The position numbers and the translations under genes were made by a program. Below, one piece after another: positions 17,307 to 27,267 of a DNA stretch of 64,000 bases. This stretch comes from Winogradskyella wichelsiae (GTDB lineage: Bacteria > Bacteroidota > Bacteroidia > Flavobacteriales > Flavobacteriaceae): assembly GCF_013403925.1 (NCBI RefSeq), contig NZ_JABFDJ010000001.1:310001-374000 (forward strand). Reading direction: 5' to 3'. The notes under the pieces were generated by a model. It was not told the DNA's origin. It did not search any database and saw nothing but the letters and a program-made list of their open reading frames with translations. Every line of letters starts with the position of its first letter. Positions within the stretch are counted from its first letter, which is position 1.

Positions 17307-18548
17307 TTAATCCAGAACTTCATCCATAACTTCAGCCAACACTTTCGCTGATTGTTTAGAAGAATATGGATCTAACAATTGTAATTCTGGAGACCAAGAT
17401 GCAACATTTTGAAAGGGATTTAAAACGGTTACCATTTTAGCTACAATTTTAGATTTGGTATCACCTTCATTATAAGGCACCAAATACGCATCGGCTTTAA
17501 CATCTTGAATAACGTTTACCGCAGAACTTTCGGCATGTAAAACCGTAAATAAAGGACGTTCGCTTAATAAACATTGAAAGGTTTTTGAAGCCGTATAATG
17601 GCGTTCTGTACTTCCAAATAACAGCACACGATCGGCATGCGATAAATAGTTTAAAATATGTAAAAAGGGTTGACGCTCTCTTTGTTCTATTACAATACCT
17701 TCTAAACCATAATCTGCAGCATAGGCTGTAATACGTTTAGCAGGATAAGGTCCTGTTCCTATAAAAAATAACTTAATATCGGTATCCCAATTGCCATTAT
17801 CTTTTAATGTTTTAATGGCCTCAAAAAAGCAATCCATAAACAAATGCGAATTTGGAAGAAAAGCTCCTGCATAAATCCATGGTTTGCATTGCTCAATACC
17901 ATCCCAGGGCATTTTTAAACCCTCTATTTTTAATTTATGATCGTTAGGATCAAAACCATAAGGCATGCCAGCGTGTACAGGTGGGGTCTTAAAATTACGT
18001 TCAATCACTGGCCAATAATAAGGTGTTGAAACGCCTGTTATAAACGCTGCTTTTTTTACGGCATAAGGTTCTAATGTTCGGGCAACAGTCTGACTTAATT
18101 TTGCGCGGTTATCATTCTGATTGGTAATATCACGCACCCAAGGATCGATATAATCAATCCCATAAGGAATCCCCGTTTTATCATGTATAATACGCCCTAA
18201 AATAGCGGTGTAAAACGATGGTATAGGAATCCAAATACAATCTATCTGACGTTCTTTACAGAGTTGTAGTGCTTTTGCTTTTAGAAAAGGAAAGGCTCTA
18301 AGACCAATATCGCCTATAATACGTGGTTTTGAGACCTTATAGGCTTTGGTATAGATGACTTCAATGTCTTCTGAGACCGTTTTAGAGATATCTGGATCTG
18401 GTGTTTCCTCGTAATATTTAGAAGCTACAGTAAGCAATAAGGGGTGCCAACCAAATTGTTTTAAGTAGTTACCTATTAAACGAGGTCTTTGCACGCCTGC
18501 CAAATTTGCGGGAACCCAGTGTGGATATATAATGAGTACTGTTTTCAA
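17307..18548 (-). CDS. GT-B-type glycosyltransferase
   Basis: A 413-residue protein with a GT4-like N-terminus (LIIYPHWVPANLAGVQRPRL) and a conserved GIDYIDPW motif near residue 135. It has a C-terminal domain where FFIGTGPYPAKRI and RVLLFGSTERHYTASKTFQ stand in place of the usual EX7E segment. It has no membrane segment. It is likely cytoplasmic and adds a sugar to the repeat unit. Its upstream gap of 106 bases could contain a separate promoter, although no TAnnTTTG was seen there. Confidence 0.8.
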   Translation of the reverse strand: MKTVLIIYPHWVPANLAGVQRPRLIGNYLKQFGWHPLLLTVASKYYEETPDPDISKTVSEDIEVIYTKAYKVSKPRIIGDIGLRAFPFLKAKALQLCKERQIDCIWIPIPSFYTAILGRIIHDKTGIPYGIDYIDPWVRDITNQNDNRAKLSQTVARTLEPYAVKKAAFITGVSTPYYWPVIERNFKTPPVHAGMPYGFDPNDHKLKIEGLKMPWDGIEQCKPWIYAGAFLPNSHLFMDCFFEAIKTLKDNGNWDTDIKLFFIGTGPYPAKRITAYAADYGLEGIVIEQRERQPFLHILNYLSHADRVLLFGSTERHYTASKTFQCLLSERPLFTVLHAESSAVNVIQDVKADAYLVPYNEGDTKSKIVAKMVTVLNPFQNVASWSPELQLLDPYSSKQSAKVLAEVMDEVLD

Positions 18549-18654
18549 TATTTTAATTTTTTTTGTTAGTATTGTTCTTAATTGATAGACTATTTAAAAT
18601 ATTTAGAAAAAAATTAAAACTAAGACACAATATGTCTCCCTAATAACTCTTAAA

Positions 18655-19617
18655 TTATTTCAATATCCTTTTCCACCAACGATTTTTTTTGATTTTAACA
18701 ATTGCATTGCTCCAATCAATCATTGAACTATTCACATCGTAATGTCCACGTTGTTCATGAGGTACTGAATCATTCTTCACTTTTTCAATTAACATTGGTA
18801 ACTCTTTATAAAACTGTTCATTTCGATACGGAGGATGTAAAGAATAGAAACCGGGTTCTCCATAAAAATCAAGTCGATACTTAGATTTATTTCTAAGTTG
18901 ATTTGTTAATATATTTTCAGGCAATTCATAAATACCATTCCCCTCAACCTTACCTTTAATCCTTGATCTTAAATTTCCTTTTTCAAGAGGTAACGGTAAC
19001 ATTTCATATATAAAATGCGCTTTGTTTATTAAGAAAAGTCTTGTACTGAAAGAATCAAATAAATAAGAATAAGGTTCTTTTTGATCTTCAATTTGATTGT
19101 TGTATATTATTTTATCAGGATGTGGAGGTCCTGGCAAAGGAGAACAACTCATAATATCCTGATTTTCTTCAAGTTTTAATATAGCTTCTGATAACCACTT
19201 ATATGAGTCTCCTGAGAATATAATATCTGAATCAACATGAAAAATATACTCACTTTTACAGCTGTAAATTCCAAATAAATAGGCATAATAAGGACCTCCC
19301 CTAAAATCTTTCACGGGACAAAATGAATTATTAAAAAATGTCTGCCCGATTTCGCCGTTTTTGCTATAATCGACCTCTATTACTTCTAATTCTTTATATT
19401 CCTTTTGCAATGAATTTATTAAACTAAAAAGTTTATTTTTCCCATATTCCCAATTGTCAGAAAAACGACCTTTACTTTTATGTAAATCAACTACAAGAAG
19501 TATTTTTTCCGTAATTCCAGAAAACAATTCTAAATGATGAGGTAATAAATGAATAGAATGTTTAAAATCGCTTGGAGCTAAGTTAATTTGGACTGTTACA
19601 GGTAACCTTGTTGACAT
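18655..19617 (-). CDS. GT-A-fold glycosyltransferase, divergent
   Basis: A 320-residue soluble protein with a DxD-type metal site in YIFHVDSDIIFSGD near residue 135 and a preceding PYYAYLFGIYSCKSEYIF stretch, the arrangement seen in GT2-like transferases. The N-terminus VTVQINLAPSDFKHSIHLLP differs from the usual GT2 start. It belongs to the AT-rich middle of the locus, begins after a 139-base spacer and ends 106 bases before the next gene. Donor and acceptor are unknown. Confidence 0.72.
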   Translation of the reverse strand: MSTRLPVTVQINLAPSDFKHSIHLLPHHLELFSGITEKILLVVDLHKSKGRFSDNWEYGKNKLFSLINSLQKEYKELEVIEVDYSKNGEIGQTFFNNSFCPVKDFRGGPYYAYLFGIYSCKSEYIFHVDSDIIFSGDSYKWLSEAILKLEENQDIMSCSPLPGPPHPDKIIYNNQIEDQKEPYSYLFDSFSTRLFLINKAHFIYEMLPLPLEKGNLRSRIKGKVEGNGIYELPENILTNQLRNKSKYRLDFYGEPGFYSLHPPYRNEQFYKELPMLIEKVKNDSVPHEQRGHYDVNSSMIDWSNAIVKIKKNRWWKRILK

Positions 19618-19652
19618 GGATAATAAGTTTATTAATTTAATTTTATTCCTAA

Positions 19653-19684
19653 AAATGTAAACGTATTTGTACGTGTTTACATTT
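19653..19684 (-). terminator. Hairpin between two glycosyltransferase genes, possible terminator
   Basis: Perfect 10-bp arms AAATGTAAAC/GTTTACATTT (19653-19662 and 19675-19684) with a 12-base spacer that can pair further (GTA/TAC). On the - strand it follows the gene at 19757-20860 and ends in ATTTTT, so it may be an attenuating terminator or an operator for the gene at 18655-19617. Confidence 0.45.
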
Positions 19685-19756
19685 AAAGATTTGTTTTAAA
19701 ATTCCTCAATTTAGCTTTAACTTTGCGAAAAAATTGATTTTTATTATTTATAATTA

Positions 19757-20860
19757 TTATAAATTCGTAGAAAATCTTGAGTATTCACTATTCTTTTCCA
19801 CATTATATATAACGATATCACGAATTTCGGAAGCAACATCCTTGTTGTTACACACCCTTAATAAAATATCGGTAAATTCCTCGACATTTTTTGCAGTGAT
19901 AGTATCTAATTTTTCAAGTAAATATCCTCTATTCCCTTGATTAGTTGTTATTATAGGAAGACCTAAATTCATACCTTTTGCTAATTTAGTACTTACACCT
20001 TTCGAGTAATATAAAACAATATTTAAATAAAAAATCCAAGACCCTAATTCTTTCTTTAAATCTTGCTCGTCTAAATAGCCTAAACGCTCTATAAATGTAT
20101 ATTTAGCAACAACAGAATTAATTCGTTCATCGCCTTGACCTACCAAAATTATTTTTAAATTAGAAGGTATTTCTCTTTTATTAAGTTCTTCACATAATTT
20201 CTCAACGCCATATAAATTAGGCAAGTGTGTAAAATCTGCTAAAAAGCCTATTCTTCCTTCAATGGGATCCCATTCCAAGAAGTCGGGTTCATAAATACGT
20301 GGTAAATAAACGACTTTATTACTATGTAACCAATACTCTAAATTTTTTTCTACCTCAGATACAACTACAACCTTGTCTATATACTCCTTCCGGTATTTTG
20401 CTTCTAGAACCAATTGTTTACCTAATTTATAATAGCTTGATAACAAATTATTTTTAGAGGATTGTACTAATTCATGCATATAGTCTCCGGACTCGTTACC
20501 GTGCGATAGTAGTACAACAGAACAGTTACTACTAATTGTCTTGCAGACTTTAGCAAATTCCATAGACGATGTATGATTGATAAAAACTTTATCTATACCT
20601 TTCTTAATAATTAAATTTTCTAAAACATCTTTGTAGTTTTCAGCATCGTAATAGTCGTAAACATCAATTCCTAGTTTAAATTTTAATTTCTTAAAAAAAC
20701 TACTGGTAAAATCTACCACTACAATTTCAAGATCATATTTAGTTTCCAAAACCTTAATAAAATCTTGTGTACAAAGTTTAACTCCACCACTTTTAGTTTT
20801 GGAAGATACATATCTATAATTAGTTATGAAAACTGCTTTTGTTTTGTTATTTAAATCCAT
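19757..20860 (-). CDS. GT-B-type glycosyltransferase
   Basis: A 367-residue protein. N-terminal AVFITNYRYVSSKTKSGGVK resembles the glycine-rich GT4 start. IGFLADFTHLPNLYGVEKL and KGVSTKLAKGMNLGLPIITT form the donor-domain motifs, the latter being the position of the family EX7E motif with Lys instead of the first Glu. Cytoplasmic, no membrane helices. It is strongly AT-rich. The 68-residue frame on the opposite strand at 19734-19940 is a shadow. Confidence 0.8.
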   Translation of the reverse strand: MDLNNKTKAVFITNYRYVSSKTKSGGVKLCTQDFIKVLETKYDLEIVVVDFTSSFFKKLKFKLGIDVYDYYDAENYKDVLENLIIKKGIDKVFINHTSSMEFAKVCKTISSNCSVVLLSHGNESGDYMHELVQSSKNNLLSSYYKLGKQLVLEAKYRKEYIDKVVVVSEVEKNLEYWLHSNKVVYLPRIYEPDFLEWDPIEGRIGFLADFTHLPNLYGVEKLCEELNKREIPSNLKIILVGQGDERINSVVAKYTFIERLGYLDEQDLKKELGSWIFYLNIVLYYSKGVSTKLAKGMNLGLPIITTNQGNRGYLLEKLDTITAKNVEEFTDILLRVCNNKDVASEIRDIVIYNVEKNSEYSRFSTNL

Positions 20861-20883
20861 TAAATAAATATTATCTTTATTCT

Positions 20884-21855
20884 CTATTTAGTTTTACTAT
20901 ATAAATGCCCATAATAGGATACTGCTTTAGCTAATTTCCAACCAAATTTAAACTTTATAGTTTCTATTATTTTGCCGCCAAGCACAGGTAAATAGTCACT
21001 GCCTCCCAACTTATTACTTTTTTTTAATGCCTGTCGGGTAATACCTGGAAACATAGGCCATGCCTCTATAGCTACCCATTTAAATTGTGAAGCTATTGCC
21101 TTTTTAGCTGATTTGGATTCTGTTTTAGAAAACAAATACTTCGCTTTCAAATCGGTGGCTAGCAAATTACTTTCTAAATGTTCTCGTTTATTATGTGATG
21201 CAATGTTACTTCCATTAATATACTTTCTGTAATAATTCTTTACTTCCGATACATAAACAATCCCTTTAGATTGTAAACCAACTCGAGCAAAAAATTCGCC
21301 ATCCTGATCCTTAGCTAATAAGTTATTCCAAGGTCCAGCATTTTCAATAATTGCTCTTGGAGTTAGCCATGCACTAGTTTGGACCATATTTGTAGGTAAA
21401 CTATTTCCTCCCCACAGATTAATAAAAAATTTTTCTGGAGCAGAAGTAGAAAACAGGTGATTCCCATCTGTACAAATACCGTCCTCTAATCTATCTATAA
21501 AATGAATTGTATTACAAACCGCTAATTGATCTAAAGCTCCCTTTAATGCTTTTACTTGTTTTTCAATTTTATCTGGGCTTAAAATATCATCTGCATCCAA
21601 AAACTGAATGTAATCTCCAGTACTTAAATCAAACCCATAATTGCGTGCAGAACAAGCTCCCTTTCCTTTGTTTTTTACTACCATTAAATTATCAGACTTA
21701 AAGCTTAAAGCTTTATCAAAAGAATCATCTGTGGAGTTGTCATCAATAATAATAACTTCAATATTAGAATACGATTGTTTTAAAACAGAATTAATAGTAG
21801 TCGACAAAAACTCGCTAGCATTATAGAGAGGGATGATTACTGAAACTTTTTTCAT
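20884..21855 (-). CDS. Family 2 glycosyltransferase
   Basis: A 323-residue GT-A transferase. The N-terminal domain has VSVIIPLYNASEFLSTTINS, EVIIIDDNSTDDSF and the acceptor/metal region YIQFLDADDILSPDKI (DxDD type). The C-terminal 120 residues are basic and may contact the membrane, but there is no clear helix. It lies 15 bases downstream of the acetyltransferase gene in one operon. Specificity unknown. Confidence 0.9.
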   Translation of the reverse strand: MKKVSVIIPLYNASEFLSTTINSVLKQSYSNIEVIIIDDNSTDDSFDKALSFKSDNLMVVKNKGKGACSARNYGFDLSTGDYIQFLDADDILSPDKIEKQVKALKGALDQLAVCNTIHFIDRLEDGICTDGNHLFSTSAPEKFFINLWGGNSLPTNMVQTSAWLTPRAIIENAGPWNNLLAKDQDGEFFARVGLQSKGIVYVSEVKNYYRKYINGSNIASHNKREHLESNLLATDLKAKYLFSKTESKSAKKAIASQFKWVAIEAWPMFPGITRQALKKSNKLGGSDYLPVLGGKIIETIKFKFGWKLAKAVSYYGHLYSKTK

Positions 21856-21870
21856 TAATTTTTTATACTA

Positions 21871-22521
21871 TTAAATATTTAAATTCTTTCTTCGGTATTC
21901 CGCAAACTTATCTTGTTTAATATAGCCATGATATTTTATATCATTTTGATATTTCACACATTCTTTTGGATCAAGTGTCTTAATAATTTTAGCTGGAACC
22001 CCGCCAATAATACAATAACCATCAGGAAAAGATTTAGTTACTACTGATCCAGCTGAAACTATTGTATGGTCACCTAAAACTACACCTCCTAAAACAGTTG
22101 AATTCATACCAATCCAACAATATGAACCTATAGTTGTATCCCTTGCAGTAAGTTTTCTATAATCATATAAATCATGATTACCACTAAGAATACCAGAATT
22201 TTGTCCAATTATTGTATAATCCCCAAATCTAAGATTCCCAGTACCTTGTATATAAATATTTCTTTGAAAACCTGGAAAAGTACCTATTCCCACTAAAATG
22301 TTTTGCTCTCCAACAACTCTACTACTTTTATGTACAGGCCAATATGCGTTTTTATTGTTACCTAACACTTTTTGATTAAACCACATATTAAAAGTTATTC
22401 TTTCAATACCTTTTTCCGTTACTTTTAAAAAACGGAAATATGGTAATCTAGTAATACTCCATACTATTATATTGAGTGGGTTTCGAAGAATATGATATAC
22501 TTTTTCCTTTGTAATCTTCAT
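21871..22521 (-). CDS. Hexapeptide-repeat O-acetyltransferase
   Basis: A 216-residue left-handed beta-helix acyltransferase, probably acetylating a sugar in the polymer. Isoleucine-patch repeats run from about residue 75 to 185 (NILVGIGTFPG, GDYTIIGQNSGILSGNHD, YCWIGMNSTVLGGVVLGDHT, IVSAGSVVTKSFP), closing with IIGGVPAKIIKTL. SGNHD holds the likely catalytic histidine. Its start codon overlaps the stop of the upstream GT2 gene by one base, indicating tight coupling. Confidence 0.88.
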   Translation of the reverse strand: MKITKEKVYHILRNPLNIIVWSITRLPYFRFLKVTEKGIERITFNMWFNQKVLGNNKNAYWPVHKSSRVVGEQNILVGIGTFPGFQRNIYIQGTGNLRFGDYTIIGQNSGILSGNHDLYDYRKLTARDTTIGSYCWIGMNSTVLGGVVLGDHTIVSAGSVVTKSFPDGYCIIGGVPAKIIKTLDPKECVKYQNDIKYHGYIKQDKFAEYRRKNLNI

Positions 22522-23414
22522 TATCCTAATTTATTTTTAATGATATCTATATAATTTAAAGAACAAGCTTTTTTCATTTCCATCGCTTTAGCAATGGAAT
22601 GATGTTTAGCGGCAGATAAAATTGAAACAGCTTGTTGTTTTCTAACTTTCTTTATAGCACGAGATTTATCTTCATCCATTAAAGGACATTTATCACTGTT
22701 TAATAATTCTTCTGCTGCTAAAATATATTTAAACGGAACATATGGATCTGTACGATTATCATTCATTTGTTGATCATCATGCTCTCGATACCATACAATT
22801 CCATGAGGCATTAAAACTACAGGGTATTTTTGAGATAATACATGCCACATTTCAAAATCTCCTAAATGTTGTTTTCCACTAAAACGACCAACATCCTCAA
22901 AAGCACTTTTTCTAATTATTGACGACAACGGCGCTTTATAAAACAAGTGCTGCTCGAAATAATGTCTCTTATAAGCATCTGTTGTACTTAATTGAAAAGG
23001 AAATATTCTAGCCTTATCTTGAGGTAAAGAACATAAACCATAGCCTGCATCTGGATATTGTTCCATATAATAAACCAAAAGTTCTAGTCCATGAGGATAA
23101 ATCATATCGTCTGCATCTACATACTTTATATATTTACCTTTTGCATACGATGCTGCCTGATTCCGATTGGGATAGTCTCCTAAATTATTCTCGTTAATAT
23201 AAACTTTAACTCGGTCATCATTTTCTGAAAAAGATCTTCCTAAATTAACAGAGTTATCTTTACTTCCATCATCGACAATAATTAATTCGAAATTTTTATA
23301 TGTTGAAGCTAATACACTATCTATTGCTTCTGCAATATATTTTTCTCTATTATACACCGTCATTAAAACGGAAACTAATGGTTGCTTATTCATTGCTTTA
23401 TTTTTTATATCCAA
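22521..23414 (-). CDS. Family 2 glycosyltransferase
   Basis: A 297-residue GT-A transferase. PLVSVLMTVYNREKYIAEAI, LIIVDDGSKDNSV and YIKYVDADDMIYPHGLE are classical GT2 motifs. MWHVLSQKYPVVLMPHGIVW, followed by a YREHDDQQM stretch, is the region after the catalytic base. The first ATG (23414) overlaps the upstream sulfotransferase by 10 bases; a second ATG at 23393 (MNKQPLV) is as likely to be the true start. Sugar unknown. Confidence 0.89.
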   Translation of the reverse strand: MDIKNKAMNKQPLVSVLMTVYNREKYIAEAIDSVLASTYKNFELIIVDDGSKDNSVNLGRSFSENDDRVKVYINENNLGDYPNRNQAASYAKGKYIKYVDADDMIYPHGLELLVYYMEQYPDAGYGLCSLPQDKARIFPFQLSTTDAYKRHYFEQHLFYKAPLSSIIRKSAFEDVGRFSGKQHLGDFEMWHVLSQKYPVVLMPHGIVWYREHDDQQMNDNRTDPYVPFKYILAAEELLNSDKCPLMDEDKSRAIKKVRKQQAVSILSAAKHHSIAKAMEMKKACSLNYIDIIKNKLG

Positions 23415-24334
23415 CTATCGTCATCGTAAAACTTATTGGCTACTAACTCTGTCTTACTATTAATTTTAAAAACTTCTTCTTTTGTCAATATATTTTTCCA
23501 AGACTTAATATTATCTAGAGAATTTCTATTTAAATCGTTTTTAACCTTACCAGATGTACTAAGTTCTATTTGATTTATAACATCTTCACTAAAATCTAAA
23601 TCTAAATATTGAAATATTTTTTCAAATTCTTCCAGAGGCGCTACAGATAGCTGTTCATGAGTAATAAAATACCAATCCTTATTATGCTTTGCTTCAAGTT
23701 GGTTAACAAAATCATACATTATATTCCAAACTAATATGCCTTGATCTATTAAAGGATATTCTTTTCGACTAAACTCTTTTATCTCCTCCTTATACTTTAA
23801 CAGATGAAGATCTATCAGTCTTTCTTGATCTAATAATGCATCAAAAGTAAAACCCCAATTTTTTCTAATTATACTTGCTATAAAAGCAGCTGGATGTCTT
23901 ATTGAAATTATAACTTTACAGTTCAGCTCTTGTGCTAAAAATTCCGAAGAAAACAATGCTATCGGATCTTTTAACAGAGGTCTTTGTGTTCTGCTTTTTA
24001 ACTCATGTCTAAACCTCTCAAAATCCTTTACACCTCTAATTTTACCAATTTCATGCATCACAGAATGCGTATTCAATGTGTAAAAATTTTTAATAAATTT
24101 TACTACTTTTTTTCTTTTAGTTAAGGACGATTTATCGTCAATATATTCAAACATATATGAGAACGGAGATTGCTTGGTTTGAATACCAAGCTTCCGGAAC
24201 GGATTTGCCCATTGAATAAACACATTAAAAGGTTCATGGATATATTTTACCTCTGACGAAGAACTAATAACTTTACCTATCCAGGTAGATCCTGACCTAT
24301 GAATTCCTGTTACTAATATTGGTTGTTTTATCAT
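23405..24334 (-). CDS. PAPS-dependent sulfotransferase
   Basis: This 309-residue enzyme is predicted to transfer sulfate from PAPS to a sugar of the polymer or its lipid-linked unit. The 5'-phosphosulfate loop is ILVTGIHRSGSTWIGKVI at residues 6-23. The 3'-phosphate-binding region is VIISIRHPAAFIASIIRK near residue 143, with the conserved Arg and the Ser eight places later. It is cytoplasmic by sequence. Its start overlaps the stop of the upstream GT4 gene by 4 bases (ATGA). It is one of three sulfotransferases in this locus, which also encodes PAPS synthesis. Confidence 0.88.
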   Translation of the reverse strand: MIKQPILVTGIHRSGSTWIGKVISSSSEVKYIHEPFNVFIQWANPFRKLGIQTKQSPFSYMFEYIDDKSSLTKRKKVVKFIKNFYTLNTHSVMHEIGKIRGVKDFERFRHELKSRTQRPLLKDPIALFSSEFLAQELNCKVIISIRHPAAFIASIIRKNWGFTFDALLDQERLIDLHLLKYKEEIKEFSRKEYPLIDQGILVWNIMYDFVNQLEAKHNKDWYFITHEQLSVAPLEEFEKIFQYLDLDFSEDVINQIELSTSGKVKNDLNRNSLDNIKSWKNILTKEEVFKINSKTELVANKFYDDDSWI

Positions 24335-25509
24335 AATTTAGGGGATAAACTTAATTTTCTAATAATTTTAACTACTGTGTTAGGTATATAAGGTTGATTT
24401 AAAATACCTCCCTCAGTTTTCCCATGATATTTCTTATATGATTTTTTTGCATTCACTATTAAATTCTCATACCCTTCGGCATTTTGTTCTGGATTGAACT
24501 TTAGTGAAACCTTATTATGCGCTTCGACGGCTATTTTCTCACGAAATATATCATCCTTTATCAATGAAATTGCATGCAATGCAAAATCCTCAATATCTCC
24601 TATTGGTATTTTAAAACCAGTTACCTCATGCTCTATCAAATCTGGAATACCACTTTCTAAATCACTACAAACAGGAACGCAGAAAGATTTCATAGCCTCA
24701 ACAACAACATTTGGTAATCCTTCTACTAAAGATGGAAATATTAACACTTTTGAATCATACATCGCAGCAGAAACTTGATTGCTATTTAACTGACCAAAAA
24801 AATATACATTACTATTATCCTTAAACTGATTTTTTAACTTATTCTCAAACTCTCCAGAACCAATTATTGTAAGGTTTACGTCAGGTAATACTTTTTGAAT
24901 TTCTGTATAAATTGGTTTTAAATATTGAACACCTTTACGTTCATTTAAAGCACCTACAAAAATAAGATCTATAGACTTACTTTTTATATTTGTCCAATTT
25001 ACTCTCGAAACTGGAAAATATTTTAAAGATATTTTACCTGTATTTTCTGGATTTAATTTCTCCTTCAGTTTAAGATCCAAGAATTTACTAATAGCAATAT
25101 ATTGATCTATAACCCCTTGGTTCCGCTCTATCAGATTATAGTAGAAACCAAAATCACCATGCATAATATAAATGAGTTTGTTAGGTAATTTTAACAATTG
25201 AACCATTCTTAATTCTAATCCGTCGTTGGCAACTAGAATTGAATCTGATGAAGAAATATGATTTTTTAGACGCTTACTAATACTATATAAGTTCTCAAAT
25301 TTACTGTAAGTAAATACAATCGTTTCATCGGCTTCAAAATCAACTGATACATGAGCTTCATCACGTTCAATTAGCCTTGTTAATATAACCTTATAGTTTA
25401 TGTCACTTCCTTTTCTATACTTCAATAAATTATGAACCACCGAAGTCACTCCTCCTGCAACATCTGGCAGAAAATAAATAATTTCACACTTTCGAACTAA
25501 CTCCATCAT
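24331..25509 (-). CDS. Family 4 (GT-B) glycosyltransferase
   Basis: A 392-residue GT-B transferase. The N-terminus has FLPDVAGGVTSVVHNLL. The donor domain has LIFVGALNERKGVQYLKPI and the EX7E motif in FPSLVEGLPNVVVEAMKSF. The final 35 residues are basic and may be a flexible tail. It overlaps the following sulfotransferase gene by 4 bases, suggesting that the two act on successive steps. Specificity unknown. Confidence 0.9.
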   Translation of the reverse strand: MMELVRKCEIIYFLPDVAGGVTSVVHNLLKYRKGSDINYKVILTRLIERDEAHVSVDFEADETIVFTYSKFENLYSISKRLKNHISSSDSILVANDGLELRMVQLLKLPNKLIYIMHGDFGFYYNLIERNQGVIDQYIAISKFLDLKLKEKLNPENTGKISLKYFPVSRVNWTNIKSKSIDLIFVGALNERKGVQYLKPIYTEIQKVLPDVNLTIIGSGEFENKLKNQFKDNSNVYFFGQLNSNQVSAAMYDSKVLIFPSLVEGLPNVVVEAMKSFCVPVCSDLESGIPDLIEHEVTGFKIPIGDIEDFALHAISLIKDDIFREKIAVEAHNKVSLKFNPEQNAEGYENLIVNAKKSYKKYHGKTEGGILNQPYIPNTVVKIIRKLSLSPKL

Positions 25510-25549
25510 TTAAAAACACAATTAAATAAATATCAACTAAACAATAATT

Positions 25550-26401
25550 CTATTTAAAAAAATACTTTAAAACAGAAGCCGTTTTTCTATCTAACGGTTT
25601 TAAATAAATCATTTTATTTATAAATTTCAACAGAAAAGCAGATTTAACTTTATGTTTGTAACTAGTAAATATGTAGCTATACGAAGCATTATATTCAGAT
25701 CTATCTATATCTTTATCCGATATGGAGTTGATATAAATAGGTAACTTACTACTCCATTTATAAAAAAATATTTTAGAATATTTTAACCAATCTAAATTTA
25801 AAGATCCAATAGACAAATGCTCTAATAAAATATTATGATTAATAACTATTTTTCGTTTCTGAATGATTTGCATAGAGAAATCTTGATCATAAAAATGAAA
25901 CCCATCAAAATTTATTTCATCAAATTTATTCTCGTCCCATATCTTTTTTGTCGTAGCGAGAAACATACCATCTACTACTACTACATCTGAAAGCGAATCA
26001 TCTATAGTATCTCTTACAACGTTTAATTGTTGTTTTTCACCCTCACTCTGAATGAAATTAGATCTATAAAATTCTTTTGGAACTGATATCCAACCAGCAG
26101 GAACATTAGGTTTTATTTTGGCACCACATGCACCTATCAATCCAATATCGGTATCATTTAATGTTTTAAATAATTCTTTTCCCCAATCCATGGTATGAAA
26201 CAATATATCCTCATGACAAAAAGCTAAAACATCATATTTAGCTTTTGTAGCTCCTACATTATAAGCTTTACATATACTAAATTGCTCTTTATTATTATCT
26301 ATAATTATAAATTCATGTGGTACACCAATTGTTTCTAAAACATTAGCTTTAAAATTCTTTAATAAATCTGGTTTTATAGAACAAACTATTATAGAAATCA
26401 T
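25550..26401 (-). CDS. GT-A glycosyltransferase-like protein (StrF-like domain)
   Basis: A 283-residue protein. The N-terminus ISIIVCSIKPDLLKNF and FIIIDNNKEQFSICKAYNVG, then VLAFCHEDILFHTMDWGKEL, match the glycosyltransferase-like family represented by the StrF-type domain (PF13712). In that family CHEDI takes the place of the DxD motif. FHFYDQDFSMQIIQK provides the later acidic pair. It is AT-rich like its neighbours. The sugar transferred is unknown. Confidence 0.78.
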   Translation of the reverse strand: MISIIVCSIKPDLLKNFKANVLETIGVPHEFIIIDNNKEQFSICKAYNVGATKAKYDVLAFCHEDILFHTMDWGKELFKTLNDTDIGLIGACGAKIKPNVPAGWISVPKEFYRSNFIQSEGEKQQLNVVRDTIDDSLSDVVVVDGMFLATTKKIWDENKFDEINFDGFHFYDQDFSMQIIQKRKIVINHNILLEHLSIGSLNLDWLKYSKIFFYKWSSKLPIYINSISDKDIDRSEYNASYSYIFTSYKHKVKSAFLLKFINKMIYLKPLDRKTASVLKYFFK

Positions 26402-26434
26402 TTAAAATATTATTAATTATTAAACTACTTAAAA

Positions 26435-27226
26435 TTAGGGCTTAAATAAATTATAAATAGGTTGTCTTATTTTATAATCAAGTGCAAATTTAAAATCCAT
26501 AAGCTTCTTTTTTCTATTAAGTAAACTCAAATCAGAAGCATTCACTTCACTTTTAACCAATTTTTCAAATTCAGTTTGAATGGTCTCATAAAGTTTAAAG
26601 TCTAAAGCATTATATTTTTTAATTATATCGATATCTTCTTCTGATAACAATTTCTTTTTTTTGCCGTTATTCTTAATTCGATACGCAGGCATCTCGGGCC
26701 AATCTAAAGTCTGTTTTAAAAGAATTAAAGATTCATCATACTGCTCAACTAATCCTACGAACAAAAATTCATTTTTTATATTTTCTAAAGCTAGTTGCAA
26801 AACGTAGTCTCCGTTTCCATGATCTCCTGCTATTAAATGAGTTTGACCATTATTAAACTCTCCATCTGGAGTTGATTCCACAAACTCCCTTAAACTTAGG
26901 TTATTTGAGTGAATTCTATCGTAATGTCTATTATGAGGAAGAGCCTTTACAAAATGATAATAAGAAGAAATACGATCAATCGGATTTCTCAATAATGTAA
27001 CATATTTCATCTGTTTTGAAAAATTATTATGTAAACCATAAGTCATATGCCCTTTCAACACACTAATAGCGTCTTTATTTGGTAATGCTTTAAATTCTGG
27101 TTCAGTTGATTTTTCATTAACAACCTTTATAGAGAAAACTTCCTGTGAATTATAGTTTTTCTCAATAATACTATGCAGGGTTGTTCCCCCATTTTTAGGA
27201 ATATGAAGAAAAATAAAAGGTTTCAT
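26435..27226 (-). CDS. Sulfotransferase of the heparan 2-O-sulfotransferase type
   Basis: A 263-residue enzyme. The PAPS 5'-loop is IFLHIPKNGGTTLHSII at residues 4-20 and the 3'-phosphate site is YVTLLRNPIDRISSYYHFV near 75-93. NGQTHLIAGD near 125 and LFVGLVEQYDESLILLKQTL near 155-175 complete the Sulfotransfer_2 (PF03567) pattern known from carbohydrate sulfotransferases. Unlike the eukaryotic relatives it has no membrane anchor, so it probably acts in the cytoplasm on lipid-linked units. It is the second of three sulfotransferases here. Confidence 0.88.
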   Translation of the reverse strand: MKPFIFLHIPKNGGTTLHSIIEKNYNSQEVFSIKVVNEKSTEPEFKALPNKDAISVLKGHMTYGLHNNFSKQMKYVTLLRNPIDRISSYYHFVKALPHNRHYDRIHSNNLSLREFVESTPDGEFNNGQTHLIAGDHGNGDYVLQLALENIKNEFLFVGLVEQYDESLILLKQTLDWPEMPAYRIKNNGKKKKLLSEEDIDIIKKYNALDFKLYETIQTEFEKLVKSEVNASDLSLLNRKKKLMDFKFALDYKIRQPIYNLFKP

Positions 27227-27267
27227 ATATTATTATTTTAGTATTGATTAATATGTCGAAAGATTTA

